The notes: a model not told the origin generated them from the sequence alone. Counted from the stretch's first letter, positions 1-8,722 are shown. The stretch is DNA of 64,000 bases from Clostridium zeae (GCF_017312485.1 NZ_BMBA01000001.1:1-64000), one strand, 5' to 3'. Numbers and translations are program-made.

Positions 1-99
1 AAAAATCAGATACAAGAAGATTTAGCATATGAACAATTAAGTTTAAAAGAATATATCGACCCGTTTACGGGTGAGCCAGAAAAGAAAAGCAAAAAATAG
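1..99 (+). CDS. C-terminal 32 residues of a truncated gene, possibly tnpB (IS200/IS605 type)
   Basis: The frame is open from the first base to a TAG at 97-99. The tail is acidic and then basic, ending DPFTGEPEKKSKK. The fragment alone is too short to name. The call rests on context: a very compact run of hairpins begins at the stop codon and ends in a GC-rich hairpin, which is how the right end of IS200/IS605 elements with a TnpB gene looks. The rest of the gene lies upstream of the window. It could be any other gene ending here. Confidence 0.4.
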   Translation, partial: KNQIQEDLAYEQLSLKEYIDPFTGEPEKKSKK

Positions 100-235
100 A
101 GCACCTTTAGGTGCAGCCTGTGAAGGCATGCGGTTGGCAAACCGTTCAGCGTGCGAGTAGCACGGCCAGTAATATGCCCTTATAGGGCTAAAGCAAGCCA
201 CCCGTTTGACGGGTGGTCCTGACTCTACATAAAAT
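100..235 (+). ncRNA. Hairpin-rich RNA and possible transposon right end (omegaRNA-like)
   Basis: Five stem-loops follow each other within about 115 bases: GCACC/GGTGC (102-115), CGGTT/AACCG, CGTGC/GCACG, GCCC/GGGC, and finally CCACCCG/CGGGTGG near 198-216, followed by GTCCTGACTC. This stretch is much more GC-rich than its surroundings. TnpB nucleases of IS200/IS605 elements use an RNA made from the 3' end of their gene and the element's right end, and that end is a subterminal palindrome. The layout fits, but the assignment is inference and the transposon boundary cannot be set from this sequence alone. Confidence 0.45.
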
Positions 236-239
236 TTTG

Positions 240-544
240 ATATTATGTTAACCTAGTAGCTTAATATGATTTGAATAATTCTTTGGGAAATACAGTAAAG
301 TACAAAACTAATTAGTCAATAGATTGATATATATAAGAGCTTCATAAGTGTTTTACGATATGTAACTTAAATTTATGGAAAGTCCTTAATTTGAAAGTAA
401 TTTACTTAATTAATTTTGATAAAAGTGAGACAAGTTCTATATTTCAAAAGTTAACATATAAATATAAAAAGCAAATTAATTATTGACAGTTAGCAAATTG
501 TGGTTTAGAATTAAATCGTACTAAACATATAAGAAATATAGGAA
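240..544. other. AT-rich intergenic stretch, no feature seen
   Basis: No open frame with a ribosome site, no strong hairpin and no T-tract terminator were found here. It separates the probable transposon end from the T-box-like leader and may hold the leader's promoter, although I could not pick a convincing one. Confidence 0.4.
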
Positions 545-905
545 ATGAACAATGATGAGAAGAGTAAGTTAAGAATAGCCAACAGAGAAAAATCTCCTAG
601 GGTGGAAGAGGTTTTGGGTAAAGCTTAATGGAAGTGCATCTCTGAGTTCTGAATCGAATTATATGATTGTACCACTTAATTTTAAAACTTATATTTTCAA
701 ATCATCCTATAATAATTTAGAGGAGTTTTGAAAATAGTTTTAACATTGAATTGGCACATCTTAAGTAGACTTCAGCGGGAACGCCCGATATAGCGGTGCG
801 GTATGCTTGTACCAATATACTATTAGATTTTGTGTATTTGCATAAAAATCAGAGTGGAATGCGAGGCTTTGACTTCGTCTCTGAATTAGAGACGGGGTCT
901 TTTTT
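545..905 (+). promoter_or_regulatory. T-box-like leader with terminator, upstream of the opp operon
   Basis: The 5' part (GATGAGAAGAGTAAG, then AGGGTGGAAG and CTCTGAGTTCTGAATC) resembles T-box stem I with its specifier loop. The motif CGGGAACGCCCG near 777-790 resembles the stem II region. AGAGTGGAATGCGAGG at 851-866 is close to the T-box proper (AGGGTGGNACCGCG, one base shorter). It is followed by a 12-bp terminator stem, 871-882 with 888-899, and a T-run at 900-905. T-boxes bind uncharged tRNA and favour readthrough on amino-acid starvation, which would suit a peptide importer. The specifier codon cannot be fixed by eye. The leader is longer than usual because a palindromic repeat (665-760) sits in it. 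Confidence 0.55.
665..760 (+). repeat. GTACC-ended palindromic repeat inside the T-box leader
   Basis: This 96-bp segment aligns end to end with the reverse complement of 61351-61445. Shared blocks include the TATTTTCAAAT stretch, GAGGAG, TTTGAAAATAGTTTT and the terminal GT(A)C(C)..CTT / GGCACATC ends. The terminal inverted repeats are decayed here. Related copies lie at 59994-60070 and, as a half, at 44121-44156. Confidence 0.6.
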
Positions 906-1091
906 ACTGCATAAGAAACTATAAATTTTAAATTAAGGTGAATCTATATATTTCAATGATTTTAGAAGTTTTTTATCACTATGCAGTAAAAAAATAAAAC
1001 TTATTCGCCTGCCAGATTTTCCTCATATACATTCGGAAAGGCAGATGCGTTAAAAAAGCTCGCTGAAGAAGGGCACTTCAACAACTTTTTT
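900..1091 (+). repeat. Structured A/T-tract hairpin repeat, copy 1 (5' of oppA)
   Basis: The 44-nt core at 1006-1049 pairs CGCCTGCC with GGCAG..GCG and encloses a TTTCC/GGAAA stem. It is followed by six A (1052-1057), an imperfect hairpin and six T (1086-1091). A T-tract segment (900-925) recurs identically at 1086-1111, and its 14-base head is complementary to 980-993. The core is identical to copy 2 (17574-17617) and differs at about six positions from copy 3 (36043-36086). The repeat may act as an attenuator or as a mobile intergenic unit. Confidence 0.7.
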
Positions 1092-1188
1092 ACTGCATAA
1101 GAAACTATAAAATTTAATGATATATAAACCTAGTAATTTCATGTGTTTAGCTTAAATTTATTAATTATTTTTACAAGGGGGAACAGAC

Positions 1189-2766
1189 ATGACATTTAAA
1201 AAAATATCAATGCTTGTAACAGCTCTAACAACAGCAGCTTTTTTATTAGTAGGCTGTGGTGGAGCAACAAAAAGTACAACAAATGCATCAGGAACTGCAA
1301 CTAAATCAGATACCTTTACCTATGGTATTGATGGTGATCCTGGTAACTCTGTAAATGTAATAACCACAAGTGATCGTTATGGACTAATGGAAATAAAGGC
1401 ATTATATTCGCCACTTTATATGTATAATGTTGATGGAATTAATTATTTCCTTGCTGAAAGCATGACTCAATCAGCAGACAAATTAACTTATACTGCCAAA
1501 CTAAGAAAAGATGTAAAATGGAGTGATGGGGTTAAGTTTACTGCTGATGACGTAGTATTCACATACAATGAAATGTTAAAAGAGAAAAACGCTGGATGGG
1601 CATATAGCCAATTGATATTCAATGGAAAACCCGTGAAGATTACAAAGGTTGATGACTATACTGTAGATTTCACATTACCAGAAGTAAGCGCTCCTGGAAT
1701 GGAACTTTTAGCTAACATCTTTATAATGCCAAAGCATATTTATGAAGGTGAAACTAATTTTGAGAATAGTACTAAGAATGCAAAACCAGTAGGAACTGGA
1801 CCATATAAATTGGAAGAATATAAAGCTGGCCAATATGTTAAGATGGTTAGAAACGATGATTACTTCTTAGGTAAAGCAAAGATACAAAATGTTATCTTTA
1901 GAGTAATACCAGATGCAAATACTGCTAAGCTTTCTCTTCAAAAGGGAGAAATAAATGCTTTATCAGTTCAATCAAGAGATTTGGACAGTTTATTAAAAGG
2001 TAATAATTTAACTCCTTATAAGTATGATGAAGGTAGAGTTGCATATGCTGTGCTTAACTCTAATTCACCTAAGCTTAAGGATGCAAGTGTTAGACAAGCG
2101 ATTTTCTATGCACTAAATAGAACTGATTTAATAAACGCTTCATTTGGATCGGAAGAATATGCTAAGAAAGCTTATTCCTTCCTTCCTAATGAAAGTAAAT
2201 TCCATACAGACAATGTTGAAAAATATGAGTTTGATCAAGCTAAGGCAAAAGAACTTTTAGCAAAAGCAGGTGTTTCTGGTTTAAAACTTAAGCTTGGATA
2301 TCCAGGCAGCAATGTTCCTTACCAAAAGGAAGCTGCTATAATTCAACAAAATCTAAAGGCAGTAGGAATAGATGTTGAGCTTGCTGCAGGTGAAGATGCT
2401 GCTATAAGTAAACAAATGAAAGACAAAAATAGTAATTATGATATGTTCCTTGGTGGATATATCATGGGAATAGATCCAGATACTTTTAACTCATTATTTT
2501 TATCAGATAGCCAATGGAATTACAGTCATTTTGCAGATAAACAAATTGATGACTTATTTAATGCTGGAAGAGTAGAAACAGATGAAGCAAAGAGAAAAGA
2601 TATATACAATCAAATTCAGCAAAAACTTCAAACTAATGCATACTTCTTCCCAATTCTTGAAAACAAAAGAATTGTTGTTATGAGTTCAAACCTTCAAGGT
2701 GTAGATGATGCTAAACTAGTACCAGTTTATACTTTTGAAGATATGTCTAAACTTTATTTTAAATAA
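1189..2766 (+). CDS. oppA: Peptide ABC transporter, substrate-binding lipoprotein (SBP family 5)
   Basis: A 525-residue extracytoplasmic binding protein for oligopeptides, or possibly a related solute such as nickel or another small ligand. A lipoprotein signal is visible: basic MTFKK, a hydrophobic run, then LLVGCGG with the lipidated Cys at residue 23. Family 5 features follow, including the WSDGVKFTADDVVFTYNEM block near residue 110 and the GTGPYKLEEYKAG block near 205. A GGGGG ribosome site precedes the ATG. It is the first gene of a five-gene operon with both permeases and both ATPases, so the transporter is complete. The leader upstream (T-box-like plus repeat copy 1) suggests amino-acid-responsive control. 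Family is certain; ligand is inferred. Confidence 0.93.
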   Translation: MTFKKISMLVTALTTAAFLLVGCGGATKSTTNASGTATKSDTFTYGIDGDPGNSVNVITTSDRYGLMEIKALYSPLYMYNVDGINYFLAESMTQSADKLTYTAKLRKDVKWSDGVKFTADDVVFTYNEMLKEKNAGWAYSQLIFNGKPVKITKVDDYTVDFTLPEVSAPGMELLANIFIMPKHIYEGETNFENSTKNAKPVGTGPYKLEEYKAGQYVKMVRNDDYFLGKAKIQNVIFRVIPDANTAKLSLQKGEINALSVQSRDLDSLLKGNNLTPYKYDEGRVAYAVLNSNSPKLKDASVRQAIFYALNRTDLINASFGSEEYAKKAYSFLPNESKFHTDNVEKYEFDQAKAKELLAKAGVSGLKLKLGYPGSNVPYQKEAAIIQQNLKAVGIDVELAAGEDAAISKQMKDKNSNYDMFLGGYIMGIDPDTFNSLFLSDSQWNYSHFADKQIDDLFNAGRVETDEAKRKDIYNQIQQKLQTNAYFFPILENKRIVVMSSNLQGVDDAKLVPVYTFEDMSKLYFK

Positions 2767-2849
2767 GAGTTTTAAAGATGTAGATACATGGGGAATATAT
2801 AAACTTATATTCTCCATGTATAATTTATTAATTAAGGAAGTGAGCATAA

Positions 2850-3803
2850 GTGGCAAAATACATACTTAAAAGAATTCTACAAGCTATTCCGCTGCTTTTA
2901 ATTATTACTATAATATGTTTTGCATTGATACAGATGGCACCTTACAATGCAGTGGATGCTATGACAACTCCAAAAATGCCTCAAGAAACAATTAACTTAA
3001 TAAAAGCAAAATATGGATTTGATAAACCTGCCTATGTGCAGTATTTTTTATGGCTTAAGGGCATGTTAAGTGGCCAATTTGGCTATTCCATTGTCACCCA
3101 TGAAAGCATCGCAAATGACCTATCGGCTAGGCTACCAGCAACAATGATTTTGGTCTTTCCTGCTTACTTGATCTCCCTTGTTATTGCGATAGTTCTTGGA
3201 CTTATAGCTGGATCAAATAAAAATAAGCTTGTAGATAAGATAATAGACGGATTTTGCTCAATAAGTATAGCAACTCCAACCTTTTGGTTTGCAATGATTT
3301 TGATTTTTATTTTTGGATATAAGCTATCCATACTTCCTATATTGGGTATGAATACTATAGGAATGGAAGGGTCCATGTCAGACTTTTTACTACATTATAT
3401 AATGCCATGTATTGTGCTAGTTATTGCTTACACTCCAGAGCTTGTTAGATATGTTAGATCTTCAACCATAGGACAAACTTCTGAGGGATATGTCATGGTG
3501 CAAAATGCTTTTGGGGCAAGCAAGAGCGAGATATTATTTAAGCATATTTGTAAAAATGTACTTCTACCAATTATTACTAAGATAGGTATGGCACTACCAA
3601 TGTTAGTCACAGGAGCAATGATTACAGAAACTGTTTTTGGATGGCCAGGAGTAGGGCCGTACTTTGTTACAGCAGTTCGAGGCTTAGATTATCCGATAGT
3701 TATGGCTATTTTAGTGTTATCTTCTTCTATGGTCATAATAGGAAATTTATTGTCAGACATATTGTATTCAATCGTTGATCCTAGAATAAAAGAAATGGAG
3801 TAA
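2850..3803 (+). CDS. oppB: Peptide ABC transporter permease, OppB/DppB type
   Basis: A 317-residue inner-membrane permease with a first helix at residues 9-29 and about five more after residue 95. The N-terminal KRILQAIPLLLIITIICF block and the late EAA-type loop (FGASKSEILFKHICKNVLLP, near residue 225) that contacts the ATPase are typical of OppB. It starts with GTG, preceded by AAGGAAG. It lies 83 bases after oppA and 5 bases before oppC, so translation of the two permeases is probably coupled. Confidence 0.93.
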   Translation: MAKYILKRILQAIPLLLIITIICFALIQMAPYNAVDAMTTPKMPQETINLIKAKYGFDKPAYVQYFLWLKGMLSGQFGYSIVTHESIANDLSARLPATMILVFPAYLISLVIAIVLGLIAGSNKNKLVDKIIDGFCSISIATPTFWFAMILIFIFGYKLSILPILGMNTIGMEGSMSDFLLHYIMPCIVLVIAYTPELVRYVRSSTIGQTSEGYVMVQNAFGASKSEILFKHICKNVLLPIITKIGMALPMLVTGAMITETVFGWPGVGPYFVTAVRGLDYPIVMAILVLSSSMVIIGNLLSDILYSIVDPRIKEME

Positions 3804-3808
3804 GGCTT

Positions 3809-4660
3809 ATGAAAAGCGTAAGATTAAAAAAAGTCATAGATGAATTAAAAGGTAATAAAAGTGCTTTATTTTCAATAGCCTTTCTTGTATTTATAATAGT
3901 TATATCATTATTTGCATTTTTAATACCTATAGATCCTAATGCTACTGATACGTCAAATATATTACAAACTCCTAGTATGAATCATTTATTTGGTACTGAT
4001 GAATTAGGTAGAGATTACCTTGCAAGAACCATTTATGGAGGTAGAGTATCTCTTATAGTGGGAATCCTTGCAATGATTATTTCTACGAGTATTGGTATTG
4101 GAGTTGGAACTATAAGTGGATATTTCGGAGGGTATATAGATAATCTTTTAATGAGATTTGTTGATATAATATCCTCTATTCCTTGGATGATACTTGTAAC
4201 TGTAGTAAGTATATTTTTAAAGCCTGGGCTTCAAGCCATAATTATAGTAATAGGTTTATTTTCTTGGATGGGAACTGCGAGGCTGGTACGTGCTGAAACC
4301 CTTTCTATAAAGCAAAGGGAATATGTACTTTATGCAAACTCAATCGGTGAAGCCTCAAGGAATGTAATTTTTAAACATATTATTCCTAGTGTATTTCCCA
4401 CTATAATAATTGCCTCAACTTCAAGTATAGCTGATGCTATAATGACAGAATCCTCCCTAAGCTTTTTAGGACTTGGAATTCAACAGCCAATGTCTTCTTG
4501 GGGGAATTTACTTCAGAATGCGCAAACAAATTTACAAAGTGCACCATATATGGCCGTTTTACCGGGGGTATTAATCATACTTACAATTTATTCTTTTAAT
4601 AAATTGGGAAATGTTTTAAGGGTATTTGCTGAGCCAAGGACTGCAGGAGGTAGTAGATAA
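3809..4660 (+). CDS. oppC: Peptide ABC transporter permease, OppC/DppC type
   Basis: A 283-residue permease. After a first membrane helix (about residues 20-42) comes the OppC-specific LFGTDELGRDYLARTIYGGRVSL block near residue 70, then the EAA loop (EYVLYANSIGEASRNVIFKH) near 175. It pairs with OppB to form the membrane channel. It follows oppB by 5 bases and ends 4 bases before the chosen oppD start. Confidence 0.93.
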   Translation: MKSVRLKKVIDELKGNKSALFSIAFLVFIIVISLFAFLIPIDPNATDTSNILQTPSMNHLFGTDELGRDYLARTIYGGRVSLIVGILAMIISTSIGIGVGTISGYFGGYIDNLLMRFVDIISSIPWMILVTVVSIFLKPGLQAIIIVIGLFSWMGTARLVRAETLSIKQREYVLYANSIGEASRNVIFKHIIPSVFPTIIIASTSSIADAIMTESSLSFLGLGIQQPMSSWGNLLQNAQTNLQSAPYMAVLPGVLIILTIYSFNKLGNVLRVFAEPRTAGGSR

Positions 4661-4664
4661 CATT

Positions 4665-5636
4665 ATGAATAATGGAACACTTCTCAAAGTGAAAAATTTA
4701 AAGACTACATTTTACAATAAAGATAAGAAAATAGAAGCGGTTAGAGGCGTTGATTTTAAAGTTGCTTCAGGAGATGTTCTTGGAATCGTAGGTGAATCAG
4801 GTAGTGGAAAAAGCGTACTTATGAGATCAGTTATGAACATACTTCAAGAAAATGCTAAGATAGACTCTGGTGAAATTTTCTTTGAGGAAAAAGATTTGTT
4901 GAAATTATCCCGCAAGGAAATGAAAAAAATCAATGGCAAAGAAATGGCGATGATTTTTCAAGATCCTATGACTGCTTTAAATCCGTTGAAGAAAATCGGA
5001 GATCATATTGTAGAGGTATTAATTAGACATAAAGGTCTTAGCAAGAAAGATGCAAAGGAAATGGCTGTGAAAATCCTAGCTGATGTTGGAATACCGATGC
5101 CAGAAAAAAGAATAAATCAGTATCCACACGAATTTAGCGGTGGAATGAGGCAAAGAGTTCTTATTGCTATGGCACTTGCCTGCAAACCTAAGTTGTTAAT
5201 AGCAGATGAGCCAACCACTGCCTTAGATGTTACTATTCAAGCGCAAATTTTAGAACTTTTGAAGTCACTAAAAGAAGATAATGATATGTCCATAATACTT
5301 ATAACTCATGACTTAGGTGTAGTTGCTAATATATGTAATAGAATAGCAGTTATGTATGGTGGTTTAATAATGGAAGAAGGAACTACAGAAGAAATCTTTT
5401 ATGAAACTAAACATCCCTATACAAAAGCTTTATTAAATTCTATTCCAAAGGTTGAGGGGGATGAAAAAGTAAGACTTAAACCTATAGAAGGTTCAGCACC
5501 ATCCTTATTGGATCCTCCTAAAGGCTGTCCATTTGCAGATAGATGTGAATTTGCAAACTCAAAATGTTTTGATACAATGCCTGATTATAAAAAGTTTGGT
5601 GATACACACAGGTCAATGTGCTTTTTATCAGTGTAG
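4665..5636 (+). CDS. oppD: Peptide ABC transporter ATP-binding protein, OppD type
   Basis: A 323-residue cytoplasmic ATPase with Walker A GESGSGKS near residue 47, Q-loop FQDPMTALNP, signature FSGGMRQR and Walker B LLIADEPT. The C-terminal Opp extension is present and contains the Cys-rich CPFADRCEFANSKC segment. I chose the ATG at 4665 (MNNGTLLKVKNL) because the frame's only earlier start is a TTG inside oppC with no ribosome site, whereas AGGAGG precedes 4665. The 14-base spacing is somewhat long. Confidence 0.92.
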   Translation: MNNGTLLKVKNLKTTFYNKDKKIEAVRGVDFKVASGDVLGIVGESGSGKSVLMRSVMNILQENAKIDSGEIFFEEKDLLKLSRKEMKKINGKEMAMIFQDPMTALNPLKKIGDHIVEVLIRHKGLSKKDAKEMAVKILADVGIPMPEKRINQYPHEFSGGMRQRVLIAMALACKPKLLIADEPTTALDVTIQAQILELLKSLKEDNDMSIILITHDLGVVANICNRIAVMYGGLIMEEGTTEEIFYETKHPYTKALLNSIPKVEGDEKVRLKPIEGSAPSLLDPPKGCPFADRCEFANSKCFDTMPDYKKFGDTHRSMCFLSV

Positions 5637-5677
5637 AAATATTAATATACATTAAGGATAGTAAAGGAGGAGAGTAA

Positions 5678-6658
5678 ATGAATTACTCAGATAAAGTATT
5701 AATAGAAGTAAAAGATTTGAAAAAATATTTTCCTGTAAAAAATAAGTTTATAGGAGGCGAACAGAAGTTTGTAAAAGCTGTAGATGGAGTTTCTTTTGAT
5801 ATAAAGAAAGGTGAAACCTTCGGACTTGTTGGAGAATCAGGTTGTGGAAAATCTACTCTTGGTAGATCGATAACTAGACTATATGATATTACTTCTGGTG
5901 ATATCTTTTTTGAAGGGACTAATATTGCTAAATTTAATAGAAGAGAAATGAAAGAATATAATAGAAGAATGCAGATTATTTTTCAAGATCCGTATTCATC
6001 ACTAAATCCTAACATGAACGTAGAAGAACTTATTAGTGAGCCTCTATTATTACATTCAAATCTTTCTAAGAAAGACAGGATTGATAAAATTCAGCACTTG
6101 CTTGAGATGGTTGGACTTAAGAAAACAGACATGGAAAAGTTCCCTCATGAATTTAGTGGTGGGCAATGTCAAAGAATAGGAATTGCGAGGGCTATATCAA
6201 CTGAGCCTGATTTCATATTGTGTGATGAACCAATATCAGCTTTAGATGTGTCTATACAAGCTCAAGTGGTAAACATGCTTGAAGATTTACAAAAAGAGAT
6301 GGGATTAACATATCTTTTTGTAGCTCACGATCTATCAATGGTAAGACATATATCAGATAGGATTGGAGTAATGTACCTAGGAAATCTTGTAGAAATTTCT
6401 GAGAGTAATGAGTTATATAATAATCCTCTTCACCCATATACAAAAGCATTACTTTCAGCTATACCTATAGCAGACCCTAAAAAGGCTAAAATAGCTGAAA
6501 GACAAATTATTGAAGGGGATATACCAAGTCCTATAGATATTCCTTCCGGATGTAGATTTCATACTAGATGTCCGTATGCAAAACCAATATGCAAAGAAAT
6601 CACACCTAAAATGAAAGAAGTAGAGGGTGGACATTCTGTAGCATGTCACTTATATTAG
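5678..6658 (+). CDS. oppF: Peptide ABC transporter ATP-binding protein, OppF type
   Basis: A 326-residue second ATPase of the transporter: Walker A GESGCGKS, Q-loop FQDPYSSLNP, signature FSGGQCQR, Walker B FILCDEPISALD, and the C-terminal CRFHTRCPYAKPIC motif. It forms a heterodimer with OppD. AAAGGAGGAGAG precedes the ATG. It closes the operon and is followed at once by a strong terminator. Confidence 0.93.
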   Translation: MNYSDKVLIEVKDLKKYFPVKNKFIGGEQKFVKAVDGVSFDIKKGETFGLVGESGCGKSTLGRSITRLYDITSGDIFFEGTNIAKFNRREMKEYNRRMQIIFQDPYSSLNPNMNVEELISEPLLLHSNLSKKDRIDKIQHLLEMVGLKKTDMEKFPHEFSGGQCQRIGIARAISTEPDFILCDEPISALDVSIQAQVVNMLEDLQKEMGLTYLFVAHDLSMVRHISDRIGVMYLGNLVEISESNELYNNPLHPYTKALLSAIPIADPKKAKIAERQIIEGDIPSPIDIPSGCRFHTRCPYAKPICKEITPKMKEVEGGHSVACHLY

Positions 6659-6660
6659 TT

Positions 6661-6727
6661 AAAAACTAGTCCTATGAATTGTCACCTGTCAAATTGACAG
6701 ATGATGATTCATAGGACTAGTTTTTTT
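6661..6727 (+). terminator. Terminator of the opp operon
   Basis: Bases 6662-6679 pair with 6707-6724 over 18 bp, with an inner CTGTC/GACAG stem and a seven-T run. The matching A-run at the 5' side makes it potentially bidirectional. Confidence 0.9.
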
Positions 6728-6799
6728 GCTTTTTTCGCCTATAAATAATCTATTTAACAAAAAGATCTTAAAATGTTTTGGTATCAAATAAAAAAATTA

Positions 6800-6980
6800 A
6801 AAGTATAACCCCCTTAAATGTTAGAAGACCAATCGTACATTATTATGCAAAGAGTTATGAGTAGGGCAATGGGTTTCAACAATAGGAGGACTTAAACTAA
6901 GGTAGCTAAAGATTACATGTCTTGGAAGCACAACATGATGGTGTAAGGGTGCAAATACATATGATAATAAACAGTGAGGG
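6800..6980 (+). promoter_or_regulatory. Structured leader of the GGDEF gene, possible GEMM-like (cyclic dinucleotide) riboswitch
   Basis: Isolated elements recall the c-di-GMP-I riboswitch: TATGCAAAG near 6844, ACTTAAACTAAGGTAGC near 6889-6905 and AAGATTAC closing a small hairpin. The full conserved order and pairing do not fit well, so this is a weak suggestion supported mainly by the GGDEF genes downstream. Apart from this, 6728-6986 contains no gene. Confidence 0.25.
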
Positions 6981-6986
6981 ATATAC

Positions 6987-7478
6987 ATGGAAACACAAAC
7001 ATTTAAGACACTAGATTGGAGTCATTACACAGCAATACCTAATTTTTTTGATTTTATAGATTCTGATGTCAGTGAAGTATTTGAAAAAAAGGGCAGTTTT
7101 ATAGTTTTCAATATAGTTGCTTTAAGTAAGGTTAATGAAAAGTATGGAAGAGGTTTCGGTGATTTGCATGTTAAAGCTTTGATTAAAGCAATTACCACTA
7201 TTTCATCAAAGTACAAAAAATCATATTGTTTTAGATTTGGAAGCAATGATTTTGTAGTTATATTACCAAATTATACTTCAAAGCAGATTAATGGCATTTC
7301 ACTTGAAATCAAAATGCAGTATAAAAGTAATGTAAATTCTTTAGGTCTTAATAGAGCACAGTTAAATAAATTTATGATTGAATATAAAAATGATATTACG
7401 TCTGTAGAAGATTTTATGAAAAGCTATCTGACTATGCCAAGATATGTTCAATCACAAAATATAATAAACGGAATATGA
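6987..7478 (+). CDS. Degenerate GGDEF-like protein (stand-alone N-terminal module)
   Basis: A 163-residue cytoplasmic protein. The segment FRFGSNDFVVILP near residue 80 sits where GGDEF domains carry RxGGDEF, but reads GSNDF, so cyclase activity is unlikely. It aligns along its length with the N-terminal half of the next gene product, sharing PNFFDF, DVS..F..KG.FIVFNI and the late S-VEDF motif. It may be a c-di-GMP receptor or a partner of its paralog. The start has GTGAGGGATAT in front. Function is not known. Confidence 0.6.
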   Translation: METQTFKTLDWSHYTAIPNFFDFIDSDVSEVFEKKGSFIVFNIVALSKVNEKYGRGFGDLHVKALIKAITTISSKYKKSYCFRFGSNDFVVILPNYTSKQINGISLEIKMQYKSNVNSLGLNRAQLNKFMIEYKNDITSVEDFMKSYLTMPRYVQSQNIINGI

Positions 7479-7611
7479 TGGTAAGCTACATAATAAATTA
7501 TTATAAATATCTTAATTAGTATATTACAGTAATTGAAATGATATCTATATGAAAAAGCTAATTAAGTAAAATTTTAGTAGGTATACTTAAGCGATAATTA
7601 GGAGGTTTTGA

Positions 7612-8655
7612 ATGGAAATAAAGGCATTTGACAATGTTTACGGTAATTATTCTTCAGTACGTCCAAACTTCTTTGATTTTCTTGAAGCTGATGTTAGTAA
7701 AATATTTGGAGAAAAAGGTGCATTTATAGTTTTCAATATTTTTAATTCTAAAAAAGAAGAGGATGAAGTATATATTGAAAATATTTTTAAGTTAATTAGG
7801 AACGTAATTTCCAAATATTCGAATGTATATGGTTTTATAATAGGGATTAATGATATAATAATTACTTTTCCAAACTATAATTTCGCTGATATCGAAAGAA
7901 TATCTTATAAAGTGGAAACTTGCTTGAATAATATAATGAATACTATAGAAAACTCACATATGAGTTTAAGTAAATTCATTGTGCAATATAATCAAGAGAT
8001 TGAATCTGTAGAAGATTTTTATGAATTGCTATTTAACAATGCTATAAAGCTAGAAGAAAATAAAGAAGTTTCTATTAAGAAAATTAAACGTATAATACAT
8101 ATGTTAACAACTAATATAAGAAACACACTTCATTCTTATAAGTATGCAAACGAACTTGCATTTATAGATGATATATCTGGTATTTCAAACCATAGAGCTG
8201 GAAAGTTGTTTTTATCGAAATTAATGGAAGAATATTTAGAAAGTAAAAAAGGGTTTGGAATAATGTTTATAGATGGAGATAACCTGAAACGTTATAATAA
8301 TATAAGTTATGAAGCAGGAAACCAGATGATTAGAAATCTTAGTACTATAATAAAAAGCTCTATTAGAAGTGAAGATAAGGTGTTTAGATGGCTGTCAGGT
8401 GATGAATTTGTGGTGATACTCAGGGAAATAGATGAGGAAAACACTTTTAAGCTGGCAGAAAGAGTAAGAAGAACAGTTGAAGTTCAAACTAAGAATTATA
8501 TATATCCTACAACTATTTCAGTAGGAGTAGCACATTATCCAAGTGATGGAAAGACTTTAGATGATCTTGTAAATAGAGCTGAGAAAGCAAATGCTTACGC
8601 AAAATCCATTGGGAAAAATCGTGTAATAAAATGGAATACTTCAATGGTTGATTGA
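7612..8655 (+). CDS. Diguanylate cyclase-like protein, degenerate plus intact GGDEF domain
   Basis: 347 residues. Residues 1-150 are the same degenerate module as the preceding gene. A helical linker (about 150-180) leads to a C-terminal GGDEF domain that begins DDISGISNHRAG and includes FIDGDNLKRYN, signature SGDEF at residues 262-266 and the late SVGVAHYP motif. The signature suggests it can make c-di-GMP from GTP. An RSED motif six residues upstream resembles the product-inhibition RxxD site. There is no membrane segment. AGGAGG precedes the ATG. Tandem duplication followed by fusion or loss explains the pair. Confidence 0.82.
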   Translation: MEIKAFDNVYGNYSSVRPNFFDFLEADVSKIFGEKGAFIVFNIFNSKKEEDEVYIENIFKLIRNVISKYSNVYGFIIGINDIIITFPNYNFADIERISYKVETCLNNIMNTIENSHMSLSKFIVQYNQEIESVEDFYELLFNNAIKLEENKEVSIKKIKRIIHMLTTNIRNTLHSYKYANELAFIDDISGISNHRAGKLFLSKLMEEYLESKKGFGIMFIDGDNLKRYNNISYEAGNQMIRNLSTIIKSSIRSEDKVFRWLSGDEFVVILREIDEENTFKLAERVRRTVEVQTKNYIYPTTISVGVAHYPSDGKTLDDLVNRAEKANAYAKSIGKNRVIKWNTSMVD

Positions 8656-8673
8656 ATATATATAGTACTTTTG

Positions 8674-8722
8674 AACATAAAAAATTGCTAAAGAAAACTT
8701 CTTTAGCAATTTTTTATGTTTA
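8674..8722 (+). terminator. Terminator after the GGDEF pair
   Basis: Bases 8674-8693 are the exact reverse complement of 8701-8720, a 20-bp perfect stem with A- and T-tracts inside it and a 7-nt loop. Confidence 0.85.

Noticed and set aside
4626-4664. TTG start of OppD inside oppC
   Set aside because: No ribosome site; AGGAGG lies downstream of it and serves the ATG at 4665.
6800-6980. Firm call of a c-di-GMP riboswitch
   Set aside because: Only scattered elements match; the conserved order and stems could not be drawn by hand, so it is listed at low confidence only.
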